The notes beneath the pieces are model-generated. The model did not search any database. It worked only from the letters and a program-made list of their open reading frames with translations, and was not told where the DNA came from. Shown here one piece after another: positions 1 to 33,400 of a DNA stretch of 64,000 bases; the first letter of the stretch is position 1; each line of letters opens with the position of its first letter. Source of the stretch: Plumapathes pennacea (lineage: Eukaryota; Cnidaria; Anthozoa; Antipatharia; Myriopathidae); assembly GCA_964036295.1 (NCBI GenBank), contig OZ038463.1, positions 6,191,274 to 6,255,273 on the forward strand, read 5' to 3'. The position numbers and the translations under genes were made by a program.

Positions 1-557
1 GTTGCGTTTGGTAATACACCGCTGGTGCTATTCTCTACTTTACTTTGAATATTGCAAAATAAAAAGTGAATCTACCAGTCATTTCGTTACTATTCCCAAG
101 TGATTGCATTTAACTTTGGTATTTATCAAGGGCACAAGTTCAAACAAAAGTGAAAACATACAGCTTACAACAGCTCAAAGCACAGGCTCTCAGATAACTC
201 TAACCGAGAGGAATGAAAATGAAAACTAATTTTCGTAAGACATGACATTGAAATTTAACTCCCTGGAATGCGGATATAGACGACCTGTGACTTTTGATGA
301 CAAGAGCCTTTGTTCAGCACTGGAACCACAACGTGCCTTTGTTCAGCAGCGTCCCTCCCCGGAGAGGAGATTTTGTTCTCCTCCTTTCTGTCCTTGCTTG
401 CATTTAGTGAACACTACACTTTCCAAACAGAGGGTTATACCTTTCTTTCTTTCTGCCCTCCATAGTTCAACTAAAATTCAAACTTCCCAAGAAGTCATCT
501 CGGGTACGACTGCTTTTATTCATACCACTCCACCCCTGTTGGTAGTGTTTTGGCACT
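1..557. other. Upstream non-coding region
   Basis: No ORF here looks like a real protein and no exon was recognised. It is the upstream flank, and probably part promoter and 5' UTR, of the Kelch gene that starts at 714. Confidence 0.5.
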
Positions 558-663
558 GAAATTCCACAACCTCGTTCCCAGGGCCATCCGCGGCAGAAGC
601 TCCCGACAAATGGTCGGGAGCTTCTGCCGCGGATGGCCCTTGGAACGAGGTTGGAAATTCCAC
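558..663. mobile_element. Foldback MITE with 10-bp target duplication
   Basis: Two arms of about 40 nt (568-607 and 613-652) are inverted copies with one visible mismatch around a 5-nt loop. The arm begins AACCTCGTTCCCAGGG. The element is bracketed by the direct repeat GAAATTCCAC at 558-567 and 654-663, a 9-10 bp target-site duplication as made by Mutator-like transposases. It lies 50 nt before the Kelch ATG, so it is probably in the 5' UTR or core promoter. It has no coding capacity. Confidence 0.85.
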
Positions 664-713
664 AGTAAAAAATACCAAAGTATCCAAGGTCGCGTTTCTT
701 CTGCCGAAGTAAC

Positions 714-2432
714 ATGGAAGAAGTGAAGAAATCGATGCACAAGCCTGCACAAAGCAACTACTGCGTCGAAGTAATGTCACAGTTGAATGCTCTAAGATAT
801 CAGGCCAACTTCTGTGATGTAACGCTGTTGGTCGAGGAGACAGAATTCAAGGCTCACAAGAGCGTTTTGTCTGCTGCAAGCCCGTATTTCAACAAAATGT
901 TCACTTCTGATATGCAAGAGAAAGAAGAAGATTCGGTTCGTCTCGAAGAGCTGCCTGTATCTGTTATGGGATACATACTTGATTATATTTACACCGGAGA
1001 TGTGGAAGTAACCGGAACGAACGCACACCAGCTGCTTGCTTCTGCGAATTACCTCCTTCTGCCCGGTTTGAAGACTCTAGCAGGAGAATTTTTGGCACAA
1101 AACTTGGACATATCGAACAGTATTGCAACATACTACTTCGCTGTAAAATATAAGTGCGACGAGTTGCTCCATAACTCTCGAGAATTTATCAATTCTAAAT
1201 TTAATTCTGTTTCCGAATCGAATGATTTTCTTGCACTCAGCCAAGACCAAGTAAAAGAATGGCTTTCAAGCGATGACATTATCATCAGTGCAGAGAAAGA
1301 CGCATTCAAAGCCATGCTAAGATGGATAAGAAACGACGAAAGTGGCGAGAGGGAGAAGTATTTCCTTGAACTATTTCGTACAATTCGCCTGACTTCCGTG
1401 ACGCGCGATTATTTATTCAACGACGTCCTTGAGAACAGCCTTGTTAGAGACAATCCGAAATGCATCGAGCTGGTGCTTGACGCCATGAGAGAAGTTGCCC
1501 ATGCTTCAGGAGAATACCCCCCGAGGAAAAAGCCAAGAAAGTGCCTTGAAATGCACGTGGATACCTTAGTAGCCGTTCAAGAAAGGTCAACCCTGTGCTA
1601 TATTCCGTCAAATGGCTGTTCGTACAAGTTGGCAGACGCGCTGTCTGGCCAGAACGTGGAACGAGTCACTTCCTGTCGAGGCTGCTTGTATTCTGTGGGT
1701 GACTCTGGGAAACAATCAGCTCAGCGTTACGATCCTCTTGTGAACAGCTGGTCGTCCATTAAAGAACCACCTGAAAACCTCGTTTTCTTCGTTCTTACGG
1801 CTTTGCAAGGCTTCATGTATCAGATCGGGGGCAAACTCCGCGGAACCTTGCAGCGAGTTGACAGTGTGTATCGCTATGACCCCGACACTAATTCTTGGCA
1901 GCAAGTAGCACCTTTGAGTGTCCCCAGATCAAGCGTTTGTGCTGTAGCAGACGACAAGCATGTCTACGCTCTAGGTGGCAGGACAGATGCCACCTACTCT
2001 GACACAGTGGAAAGATTCGAACCTGGATCAAATACTTGGACGCCCCTGGCTTCCATGCCGGAGGGAAAAGCAGCCGCATGTGGTGTGGCTCTTGGAGAAA
2101 ACATATTCGTCTTGGGAGGTACACAGGATAACGCAAGCACGCCGCTGAGTACTTGTGAAATGTACAACTGTACCACAAACCAGTGGCAAGCAATCCCAAG
2201 TATGCACGTGCCAAGACGTTTTGCAGGCGCAGCAGCGATTGGAGACACTATTTATGTGTTTGGTGGTACAAGGGATCCCGAGTATTTAGATAAATTTGAG
2301 TTGTATCACCTTCAGAAAAACGAATGGGAAAACCAGGGAAAAATAGTGCCAATCAACGGTTATCAAAATTGCAACATATGCGCCCTGAGACTATCTAGGA
2401 CAGTATTGGAGTCAGCTAGCCTGATCGAGTAA
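714..2432 (+). CDS. Kelch-like protein (BTB-BACK-Kelch), intronless
   Basis: A single 572-aa ORF. Residues about 20-130 form a BTB/POZ domain (CDVTLLVEETEFKAHKSVL, then SPYFNKMF and YIYTGDVEV). About 135-240 is the BACK domain. From about 280 to the end are Kelch repeats with the typical double-Gly and Tyr/Trp spacing (for example YALGGRTDATYSDTVERFEP, then W; IFVLGGTQDN; IYVFGGTRD). The family typically acts as a substrate adaptor for cullin-3 ubiquitin ligases: BTB binds CUL3 and the Kelch propeller binds the target. Length is normal for KLHL proteins. The first ATG of the frame is used; no earlier in-frame ATG is evident. The lack of introns suggests an old retrocopy or a lineage-specific single-exon KLHL. 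The exact KLHL orthologue cannot be assigned by eye. Confidence 0.95.
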   Translation: MEEVKKSMHKPAQSNYCVEVMSQLNALRYQANFCDVTLLVEETEFKAHKSVLSAASPYFNKMFTSDMQEKEEDSVRLEELPVSVMGYILDYIYTGDVEVTGTNAHQLLASANYLLLPGLKTLAGEFLAQNLDISNSIATYYFAVKYKCDELLHNSREFINSKFNSVSESNDFLALSQDQVKEWLSSDDIIISAEKDAFKAMLRWIRNDESGEREKYFLELFRTIRLTSVTRDYLFNDVLENSLVRDNPKCIELVLDAMREVAHASGEYPPRKKPRKCLEMHVDTLVAVQERSTLCYIPSNGCSYKLADALSGQNVERVTSCRGCLYSVGDSGKQSAQRYDPLVNSWSSIKEPPENLVFFVLTALQGFMYQIGGKLRGTLQRVDSVYRYDPDTNSWQQVAPLSVPRSSVCAVADDKHVYALGGRTDATYSDTVERFEPGSNTWTPLASMPEGKAAACGVALGENIFVLGGTQDNASTPLSTCEMYNCTTNQWQAIPSMHVPRRFAGAAAIGDTIYVFGGTRDPEYLDKFELYHLQKNEWENQGKIVPINGYQNCNICALRLSRTVLESASLIE

Positions 2433-3884
2433 TTGCTTTGAAAAGCTCCCTAACCTTGCAGTACATACCTATACTATACTTTCAGAATTATTGTTTTCAG
2501 CTCTCTGCACCGCCCGTACACGAGCAACCTAGAGAGTCTTAAAACATGCTCTCTTTCATATGTATAAAGGTATACATAATATATATAGAAGAGATATTAT
2601 TCAGTCATGCATCTTGCTCAGCTCCTGAGATCAAAACACAGTGATGTAAACGTATGAGTGGTGCAGTAGAATTCACAACTGAATGAGCTTTCATTATATC
2701 TTTTGATGAGAGACAGCAAGAAAAAAAAAAAGTTTAACAAAACCAGTCAAGTTTTTCTGGTGTGAAAGGGTACACCTAGTCAACTTCTGGTTGATCAACC
2801 TCTGTTTTGTCCTTTAATTTCTTACCAGAAATCTGTCAATCCATACAGTTTGGAGAACTAAGAACTTCATAAACTGATTGAATGAAAGCTATGTTATGAA
2901 TTCTCACATCACTACATAAATAATTATGTGATACAAGAAATACTGCACTGATTTTGTTCCTGCGGGGCAACTTACAAGCCATATGAAAATAATGATTGAT
3001 GTGGTCTACTGGTCGTTACTTTGCCACAGACGAAAAACTTCAGACTACTACGGTCTTACGTCTTTCATTAGTTTATGAACAACCTGAAACAAGTCAACTC
3101 CGCCCCACAGAGTTTAAGTGGCAGTCACATGTGTTTGGTATTTGTAGAACAAGGCAGCAAACCAAGAATTTTATCTAACTCAGTTAAGGCCGCGGTACGG
3201 AAGGACATGATCCCTGTAATATTTCTGTCTACTTTTTAAAAAGTAGACAGTATATACATAATTATAGCTTATAGTATCGATGTGTAGTTTTTTACAAATA
3301 AATATAGGTGAAATAAATTTACCTACCTACCTATCAACATTTATATCCCTATTCCAGAATCTGACTAGAACCGACGAAACCGTCCTAAAATACGATCCAA
3401 ATTCCATAAATTCCACGCTAAAAAAGCTTTTACATCACGCCATATTTGTTTCCCAAAAGCTTCACTCTGGCCAACCGACTGTGCTTTTTCACTGGTCCGT
3501 ACTAAAAAGTGCAAATTTACCCTTGACTTATTCTGCATGGCTGCTTGTTTGATCACGATTGTAAACAAGCTCTTCAGGGAAGGTTCTAGAGTCGCGCCTT
3601 CTACAACGGCACGAAACGTATGCATGTCAAGAATTCTCGTCGGTTTTTATTTGCAATGTCTTAGTGCAGTTCCGGCGCACTTTGGAAATAGACCTTTTAT
3701 ATGTGGTTTGAGACTTCGCAGTGAATGGCGCCAAAGCATAATTATTAATCTATTAAAAATCCACTATAAATATAGATATACACACAGCCGGTCAGTTAGA
3801 GCTGTGAAATGACTAAAAAATAATATAAATACACATGATGAACACGAATGGTTTGAACATAGCTAGAAACGTGACTTACATTTT
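2433..3884. other. Intergenic, Kelch gene 3' flank and gene A upstream flank
   Basis: No convincing exon. An AATAAA lies at 3297-3302, far from the Kelch stop. The part from about 3540 onward resembles the region upstream of gene B (about 26460-26790): both carry a TTCTGCATGG..GCTTGTTTGAT..TGTAAACAAGC series in the same order. The duplication that made genes A and B therefore carried upstream DNA with it. Confidence 0.5.
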
Positions 3885-4112
3885 TTATGTTGATCCAGTT
3901 CACCAACCATAAGCGAACCGTTGACCGCAAGTAGAGCAAAAAAACTTATAACTAAGATATTCTATTGTTCAATATTATTCAAAATATAAATTGATCGGCG
4001 TAGGCAGGCGTGAGTCATTCACTCAAACCACTCGGCCCTTGAGAACATTTCAAACGGCTGGGGTTTTATTTAAAAGAAAAGTTTGAGCCTCGCTCTGTCG
4101 CCGAGAAGCAAA
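3885..4112 (+). promoter_or_regulatory. Gene A promoter, shared with gene B, with TATA box
   Basis: TATAAA at 3985-3990 sits in the block ATATAAATTGATCGG, 123 nt before the gene A ATG. The same block with TATAAA at 27381-27386 lies 118 nt before the gene B ATG. The flanks are recognisably the same (TTTATGTTGATC, AACCGTT.ACCGCAAGT, GGCAGGCGTGAG/AGCAGGCGTGAG). Conservation of the whole 230-nt block in both paralogues supports promoter function and predicts similar expression. Confidence 0.65.
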
Positions 4113-24506
<20,394 letters not shown>

Positions 24507-27280
24507 GTGTAGGAGAGGTGTGGTTGTGATGATGCTGATTTTAGAGTTGCAGTCAAACCTATAATTTATGCGTGTTTGTCGTTCCCGTCTTGCAACAAGT
24601 GCACTTTTTTTATGTTCGGCGTGGAAACTCGAAGAGAGCCGCGGTGGGGATCGTATTTGCTGTCGGGAACGCGGGTTTATAACTCCACCCAAGTGATAAT
24701 CGAGGTGTAAAAACCTGGCTCTCTACTCGGGCTTGTATGACCACTTAAAATGGCGGTCCCGTCTTTAAATAAGAACTACGGGGACATGAAAGAATCACTG
24801 AACCGCAGTAATTGGCTGACTCCTGTTGCGGATACTCTGTCATATGAAACGGAGAAGCTAAATATATAAATACATAAACTGAAAACAAACAAAACAAAAC
24901 AAAAACAAAAAAAACAGTACATATTGCGACTAACGATGGGTCACCCGGGTCGTCTTAATAGAGCCTAAAGTCTAAGTATATGACTGAGTAGATTTTAGAG
25001 ACTTTGACAACTGTCCACTGAGTACAGGTTGTCCACATTAGGTTTGACTGTATTACTTAATTTTAGTCAGAATTCTAACATATCCTGTTTTATTTTTTAC
25101 TCTTAGGCCATGAATGTACACATTTGTGTTCGCTGCTGGAGCAATACCCAGCTACTACGACTGCATGCAAAGAATGTAACCTGGCAGCCGTTATGTGCCA
25201 ACTAAAGCCAATTAATTTTTTGTTTGGATAGCCGATCCAATGCACTAGCTAAGCTTGCTTTTGTAGTATGTTAGTACGTAGTCGCTGCTGAAACAATAGG
25301 ACTGCACGTAAGCAAGAAACGAATAAATTTTCAGTCAAGAAACTTGTTCTTTATATTGATTTTGAAGTTAATAAATTTCCACTGGTTTGCCGTGGTGTGG
25401 ACTCTTATTTACCACAATTTACGTCATCACATGGTCAAAATGTTGTGGACTCACGAGGCGCTTCGCCGTTTTTTACCACAACATTTAGAAATATACAGGA
25501 AACTTTCGTTGCAAAACGTGACATACTGGCGTCAGCTGGCGTCAGCTGGCGTCAGCATCGTTGTCTGGACTCTTATTTACCACGCTAAATCGACCAATCA
25601 GAGAGAGAGAAACTAGTGTGTTGTGGTAAAATGTTCGTTATACCCTGAAATTAAAAGAAAGACAGTAATAATCACCTCTAGTTTTTTTTGTTAGATGAAA
25701 GACTACACGCTGATGTTTGCATTTTCAATTACGCGAATTCTCGAGCCCTAACGAATCCTCCAGATAATTGCGGTTCATTATTGTTTGCCAATTAAGGGCG
25801 CGTTTGTTTGGAACTATTCCGGAATAAGGATAGCCGGGATAATGCGTTTGTTTGGGAGCTATTCCTATTTCGGAATATTTGGAATACCATTCTGTTTATT
25901 CTGCTCCCAGAGGCAGCATAGCCAGAATATTCCGGAATAATGGAGTCAATTTTTGCTTCATGAAAACATAGTTCACGTCGTTTTCGGACGCCAAGGAAAG
26001 CCCACTCAGCCGAACCAGAGGGAAAAAAAAGTGAATTTCGGGTATAAATTGATTACGATAAACTGGAACATTTCTTGCACCAATAAAAGTATTTTTTCAC
26101 CATTTCTTCAGTCATCTTCCACTGCAATACCAAACTATACTTGCAAAACTCTCTGAGAAACAGGACAACGAACTGACGTTCTTATCAAACTCTTATTTTT
26201 CAACAGTTCTGCACAGTCACAGTCACATATTAAAAGGGAAGCATGATCTTGCGATAAAGAAACTAACTTCTATAAATGTAACCCTAAAACCAACCCAAAC
26301 CTGTCTAAAATAGATTCTAAAAATATGCGTGCACGTCCAGTCCAGATTTCATAATTATTCCACATTCTCAAGAAAACTGTATAAGGTTTGGCGAGCTATA
26401 ATTGCGGTTTATCGGTCCGTATTAAAAGGTATTTTTCAATAAACGCATTTACATTTTATTCTCTGACTGTATTAATTTCTGCATGGTTGCTTGTTTGATT
26501 GGTTGATTGATTGTAAACAAGCTTTTCAGTGAAGTACTTAATGCTAACTAGTATAAAATGAAGGCGTGCCTTCTGGAACGGCACGGAATGTATGCACGTC
26601 AAGCGATTCTCATCAGTTTTTATTGAGATCGCGTATTTCTTGCTGCGCAATATCTCAGTGCAGTACCAGCACACTTTGGGAATAACCTGGTCTTTATACT
26701 TCATTTTAATCAATCTGAAACGTCATGTGCATTTAGCTATTCTTGTCGCCAAACACTTTACGGTTCACTTGTGCAATTGATTGACTCAAACCTATGCGCT
26801 TTGTTAAATTAACGGCTTGACTCAGAATTTCAAATTTCAAATTTTGGCTTGAATACTGCCTCAGGCAACTAATTGCAATCCCCTACCCTCCCCCTCCCCC
26901 CACCCCCCAACACACACGCACACATACAAACAACCCAATATTATAGCAGTTCCCTACAAATTCTATTGGAAAGACAGTGTCTTCTGTTTATGAGATTTTA
27001 GTCTATAACTAAATTTCTTGAAATCAAATAAGAGGACCACTTGTTTTGTTTGAGTATTTAAACGGTATCACAGCGTTTACATTTATTCCCCAGACTTCTG
27101 ACGCCCAATTTATTATTGGGAAATTTGTGATGTTTAAACAATTATTCAATAAACCAACGTGACCGGTTAGCAATATGAAATAACTATATAATAATAACAA
27201 TGAATATGGAGCAAATGTAATGTTGAACGTCCAGTTCACCATGCAACTATTAGCCATGCAAACCGTAAATCAAAGGTATC
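24507..27280. other. Intergenic region between genes A and B
   Basis: No exon found. It holds the gene A 3' flank, a MITE-like element (25393-25632), a GGAATA-rich patch (25800-25940) and, from about 26460, sequence matching the region upstream of gene A. The segment around 26110-26220 (AACTCTCTGAGAAACA ... CAAACTCTTATTTTT) recurs downstream of gene B at about 34205-34290. Confidence 0.55.
25393..25632. mobile_element. Dispersed element, copy 1 (GTGGACTCTTATTTACCAC)
   Basis: Shares TGTGGACT..TTATTTACC, CATCACATGGTCAAAATGTTG and ATCGTTGTCTGGACTC with a second copy at 56655-56915 in the antizyme region. This copy has a triplicated TGGCGTCAGC. Non-coding; family not identified. Confidence 0.65.
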
Positions 27281-27498
27281 TGCTTTATGTTGATCAGTTC
27301 ACAAACCATCAGGGTAAACCGTTAACCGCAAGTGAAGCAAAAATACTTATAAAATATTCTATTGTTCAAATTCTGAAAGATATAAATTGATCGGTGAAAG
27401 CAGGCGTGAGCCATTCATCCAGATCATTCTCTTGACCTTTCAAACGGTCGTGGTTTCAATTCAGTTTAAAAAAGTTAAGCCTCGCTGTGTCCTGCGAC
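27281..27498 (+). promoter_or_regulatory. Gene B promoter with TATA box
   Basis: TATAAA at 27381-27386 in the same ATATAAATTGATCGG context as gene A, 118 nt before the ATG. See the gene A promoter entry for shared motifs. Confidence 0.65.
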
Positions 27499-30400
27499 AT
27501 GAATGTTCTGTTGTTTTATGCTGCTGCAGTTTCTGCTGTGTTCCTGCAGGGATGCTTAGCAAGGTCGTTCTCGGATCAGGCCCCCTACATTTCGAGAGGT
27601 AAATAACTTTTAAGGCTCACAGTCGTTACTGACAATTCACAGTTCATGTTCACCATAATAGTTTGTTCGAACTGCCTCTTCTCTCTAACCGCACTATTTG
27701 CTTCTTCGAGACGCGCGTATTATTTGATATATATCTCAACTATAGCTAGCTAGTAGCCTATATCATATTATATATAAGGTAATGTTTTAGAGGCAAAGCG
27801 AGTCCATTGGCAATTTATTCTAACAGCTTCTTGCATTGTTACAGCAGGTGCACCGGAAGAGTCAAAGCTCGCAAAGAGGGGAGGTAAGGTGTTTTTGTTA
27901 TAAATGTTTTATGACAATTTAGCCGAGGGACGAAGGACGAATGTTATTGGGGACTTTAAAAGTTTAAAACTGGTGAGCTTATAAAAAAATGTTCCCCAAA
28001 TACTCTTCAGAAATTAAGCATTTTGAGTTCTTTAACGGGTGTCGCGTTCAATTTAACAGCTGGGGAAAGTGAATATTTGATGTGTTTGCGCGAGATATCG
28101 CACCTATACGTTTCATTTTTATAATATAATTTTTATAATATAGAAGCAGTGAGACAGACATCACTGTAAGATCACTGTAAGTCCAAACGACATTATCCAG
28201 ATGAATGAATAGTACGTGGTTTTGTGACGACCCTGAATTAATTATTTTGAACCTTCGCGACATTTAACATTATTTCACTGTGAGTCCATGCCTGCTTTTG
28301 AATCGCAATATAAATGTTATATTAATACAATAATGTTTATGTGTAAGATACCTTCTGTCCTAAATGAAAGGCCTCTTTTCTGTCTAGTTTGATTCCATAA
28401 ATTTCGTTTAATATGAATATTCAAGCCATCGGTCGTATTGCAAAACACAAATGTATATAAATAATGCACAGCAAACACAGATAATGCGAACTAAGGTTTT
28501 TCTGACGTACTCAAGATAAGACAAAAATGTACTGCGAAACAATAGAGGGCGTAGTTGTTTCGTGTCACATTCCTAATCAAATAATCAAGATATGTAAATG
28601 CCAACTCTAAAGGAACACACGGGTACTTGCTTTCTTCCGACTCCACCGTCTCTCTCTCTCTCTGTTAGTATTCTGTCTTTTGTTCAGGGGCTTATTTAGT
28701 TGAACACCTTCACCTGATGAACAGGGTTTTTCTCGGTAATCATGCCAGTAAATAACAAATTTTGCCAATCAGCCATTATTCGGAGCCCCAAGCAAACGAG
28801 AACATGAAATTGCTTAGCATATCATGTGACTATAAACGTTTTTGCAATTGGCTGAGAGCAAGCAAGTTAGTCGTTAATTTACTGAGTGCAATTTAAATCT
28901 TAATTACACTGAGGGTAATTAATTAATTTTTAAATTAATTTTATTTTTAATTTTCTGTACTTTCTGTAGCCTTTCCACGACTTTATCCGACAAGAGTTTT
29001 CAGTGTCCGGGGCAAGTTGTCAACCGTACCAATTAAGCTTACGTCCTTAAAATGAGAGTATTTTATTTAGTGAATTTTGAGTCCCAACGAACACTTTTAT
29101 AGTCACACGATAAACAAGTAATCATATGAGTTGCTCGCGCAATTAATTATTTATACCACTTGTGCATGATGGTTGAAAATTGTGCAAATTGCACTCGTCT
29201 AACGGCTCGTACAATTTTGGTACGATTTTCAAAAATCACTCCTGGTGTAAATCATTAATTGCGCGAGCAACTCATATGATTACCTATACAAATTAATAGT
29301 AAGTTATAAATCATCTTTCGGCTTTAGTCATCCTTGACATCATCCGTTAAAATAATCCTGCTTTTTAAGTTATCGTGCAGTATAGACAAATGTCATGATG
29401 ATGTTGTGACCCAAGCTTTTGCTCTGAATATATGGAAGATTCTGGTTTTTGTTGTTGTTGTTGTTGTTGTTGTTATCATTGTTATTTACTAGACGTTCGT
29501 TCCGTCTGTGAGGATAATAACGTTAAATGTGCATCGTGGAGCGAAAAAGGGTATTGTAAGGCAGCAGCTGATTGGATGAAAAAGAACTGTCCCAAGGCCT
29601 GCAATGAGTGCGAAGGTACCCTGCCTTGTTTTCTTCACCTGTGTTCAATAAAATATTATTCCAGTATTGTCTACATGAAACTAGCTTTTATAACTACACT
29701 TGTGGAAACTGAAAAAGAAAACTGAAGTTAATCAGTACGAGACGAACAGATTGTTTGGCCAAGCAACACTGACAAGTTTACTTTAATTGAAGAAAAACCG
29801 TATAGTTCTAGTTGTATGTGTTGTGTTATGAACAAAACTTCTTGGTCCGCCTACTTTGTTCGTTCAAGACGAGCCTGCGTTTCGAAATGGCCAGTTGAAA
29901 AGCGAGGACGGGAGGGTGTGTAATACTCCATTCTTTTGCTATTTCTGTTTCTTATGCGCAGAAGAACCAACTACTGAACAACCAACGGAGCAGCAGACTA
30001 CAGAAGCAGCTCCTGAAACAACTGAAGAAGCGACCCAAGCAGCGACAGAGCAAACCACACCAGCAGGTACGGACAAACACGCAGTGTTGCTGTCACGTGG
30101 GGTTCTGTAAGGTTTGGACGATTGTCAAGAGACTTCATGGGCGAAGTGAGGAATTAGTCAGTCATCTCTGAGTCGGTCAATATCAATAAGTCATTCATTA
30201 ATCAGTCTTTTAATCATCAGACGGTCATTAAACTTGTGTCAGATTATACTGTTTTATTATATTGTACATTCGAAATCCCATACAAGCAACATTACTTCAT
30301 ACTAATAGATTGTTAAAATGATCATGCAGTAACCTTATTATGAATACTGTTTACTATTGATATTCTTGTTATTTACTACTATTGTTGTTGTTGTTGTTGT

Positions 30401-33400
30401 TGTTGCTGTTGTTGTTTACTAGTAACTCGTCCAGAATGCGAGGATAAAAGTGACAACTGCGAAAAATGGAGTAAACAAGAACAGTGTTCTTTAGCAGAAG
30501 AATGGATGACCGATAACTGTCCCAAGAGCTGCGGCTTTTGCAAAGGTATCTATAGTTATTTGTTTGTTTATTTGCTTCTATAATTGTGCGAAGAGTTGGA
30601 TTTGATTAACCAGCACAAGAAACAACTCTAAATCCGGCGACGTCTGAAGGTAAGAGTGTTATTGAGAGCATGTTCAAATAAACTGTTAAATGAAGCAACG
30701 GAAGTATTAACTCTAAGTTAGTACATTACATAATGCCGTGTTGCTGTTCAGCAAATTTAATTTCGTTTCTCTTTTAAAGAAATATATCGTTTCTGGAAAC
30801 CTACTCCGGAAGTCCTTTTGCAATCTACTTTGCACCTGATTCACTTTAAATCCAACATAACCTGGATATTCAACACTCACAGACAGGGATTCAACCACGT
30901 GACAACTCCCAGAATACACGCAGGAGCCAGCAAACTAACAAGTAATAGTAAACTCCTGGTATAGGGCTGTCTCACAACCAACGCCTCGCGAATGCACTGC
31001 GCGCGCTTAGGAATCTAAACTGGCCCTCTTTCTTTATATAAAAACACTAAACATTCAATAGGTAACTGACATGCAGTTCTTATTGTTTTGTTTTTACAGC
31101 GTGTGCCTTGAAGACCAGGCATGGCTACTGCTGTGTGTTCCCCTTCATTTTTGAAGATAAAGAGTATAGCTCGTGCACCAAGGACAATATTGGCGAATCG
31201 TGGTGCTCTCTGACCAAAAACTACGATGTGAAGGGACAATGGGACTATTGCGAAGGTAAATACTTATTTGGCTAAATACGTAATGCAGATAGTCTCATTG
31301 AAGAAATGATGTAAATCAACCAACACGTGATATCCACAAGCGCTAAAGTATCCAACAAGCCGAGAAATAAATTGGCAATGTGTAGCAATACACACAGTCA
31401 AAGCTCTCTGGCCGAACACTTTCGTAAGCGGACATCTGTACTTACGGACGCCTCTACGAAACCCGAATTAAAGTCTGGGTCAATTAATCTCTGCATTTAC
31501 ACATTCTCGTAAGCGGACCTGAGTTCCAGTTACGGACACTTTTTATGCTTCCCAAGGGTGTCCGCTCATGTAAGCTTCAACTGTATGTGTCAGAAATGGA
31601 TATAGCAAAGCGGAGATTATTCTATAGTGTACATCGCCAGAAATTCCGGACATTTTGCGTCCACGATTGCTTCCGGTCTTTCCCAGCGGCGTGCGGTATG
31701 AGCATGCGCCATTCACACATTCAACATTGTTACGTACTTTGCCTCAGTGGGGTGGGGGAGGGATGGGTTTCTCCGGTTCAAAAAGAGACTGCTACGTTTA
31801 GGAGACGTGCCGCTGAACGACCTAGTTGAAATTAGCTTTCGTTTGGTGCAATTTTCATGCGATTTGGAGCTTCCCAGCCCAAAATATCAACATCCGAAGT
31901 CAGCGTATTTCACGGGAGGTATTCGCCATGGCTGGCTGTGAACTGCAAATTCAAACACAAAAAGTACACATCGAATTTGCTCCAGGGGACTGACTGAGGC
32001 TTCACAGGAGATGTTCAATCCTTCGACAATCAGGTACGGGGTAGACATTTTGCGTTTTACCCAAGGTTCTTGTATTAAATGCAGCTTAAAAAGTGACAGT
32101 AGCCGGTTTTGAGCGTATTCTGCTATCAATCCCTTCTTACGTCGGCCGAAATTTTAAATTCAAAAAAGTACACATCGAATTTTACCGGAGATAAATATTT
32201 TTTGTACTGTTGTGTTTAGGAAGCTTCCCTCTTCCGAATGCTGCCCAGACATTTTTACGAACGTGCTTCAGTTAAGCGAAAAGCGCAATTTATTATCAGA
32301 TCCCATACATTTCTTTGTTATTTCTTGAGCGGCTGTCAGCGTGAAACCTGATGCCTCTTCCGAGATGGCGCAACCGGATGTCTGAAATTTCTGGCGATGA
32401 GTAACACCATACTAAGAAAATGACCAGGAAAGTGACCTTCACAGTTAAAAATCAATTTAAGGAGTAACTTGTTGCAAAGTTCAACCGAAAAAATCAAAAT
32501 TATAATTTCAATATGAGTCAAACTCATGGCACGACACCAGAGAACTGTGGGGGTTGGTCAAGTACGTGGTTCGCGGGTGTATCCGTCACAGTGATGACGT
32601 AGTATGACTTATATATGATAAAGCACATATATATGAACTTTGAATAGACTATGACAGTAAAACCAACATTCACAGTTCAGTATGAAGGTGGCTATGAAGG
32701 GCTGTGTAAACTGCAAACTGCTTAATTTGCTTCATAACTGCGTAGATCACTTTCACTGTCGGCAGTTCATAGACACGTGCTTTATCAAATATGTCATATC
32801 ATTCTCAGTGAAGTCGTTACAGAAATCCCGTGGAAGTATATATTAAACTTTCTCTCAATGCTGCAGGCCATAATAGTTGGTTAGCAGCATGTGTGCTTGG
32901 TCGCTTAGTTACACACACACTTTCTCTTTATAGGCCTTGCTCCCTCATGCCTGAAAGCATTCAACTTGTACCGCACAGCTTACAACATGCCAAAGCTAGA
33001 ATGGGATGATAAGATAGCCGCTGACGCCCAAAAGCGGGCTCAGTTTCTCAACTCGACCAATCAATTAGTTCATGAGGTGGGTATTGAACTTGGGGAGACA
33101 TTGTACAAGGAGGAGTACCCGGAATCTGAGACAACGTGCAAGAAAGCTGCAGAGAAGTGGTAAGTGTGTAGTGAAATGGCAAAACCGGCTGTGAAGCAGT
33201 GCTCTGGAAACAAAACGACTGGGACTGGGACTGGGGATATTAATTTTTATTAATTTTTATTAATTTATTTTTACGGGAAGTAATAAAAATATATTTGATC
33301 TTTTAACCGTCTGTCATTAGGTTCCTATGATCCCCCCCCCACCCCCCCAAAAGGAGTGATGCATGCATCGTAGATTTATTAGAGCAAAGGCTGTGTTTTA

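Noticed and set aside
3280-3812. Open frames of 90-91 aa upstream of gene A
   Set aside because: No domain, no splice support, and the matching region upstream of gene B does not keep the frames open in the same way.
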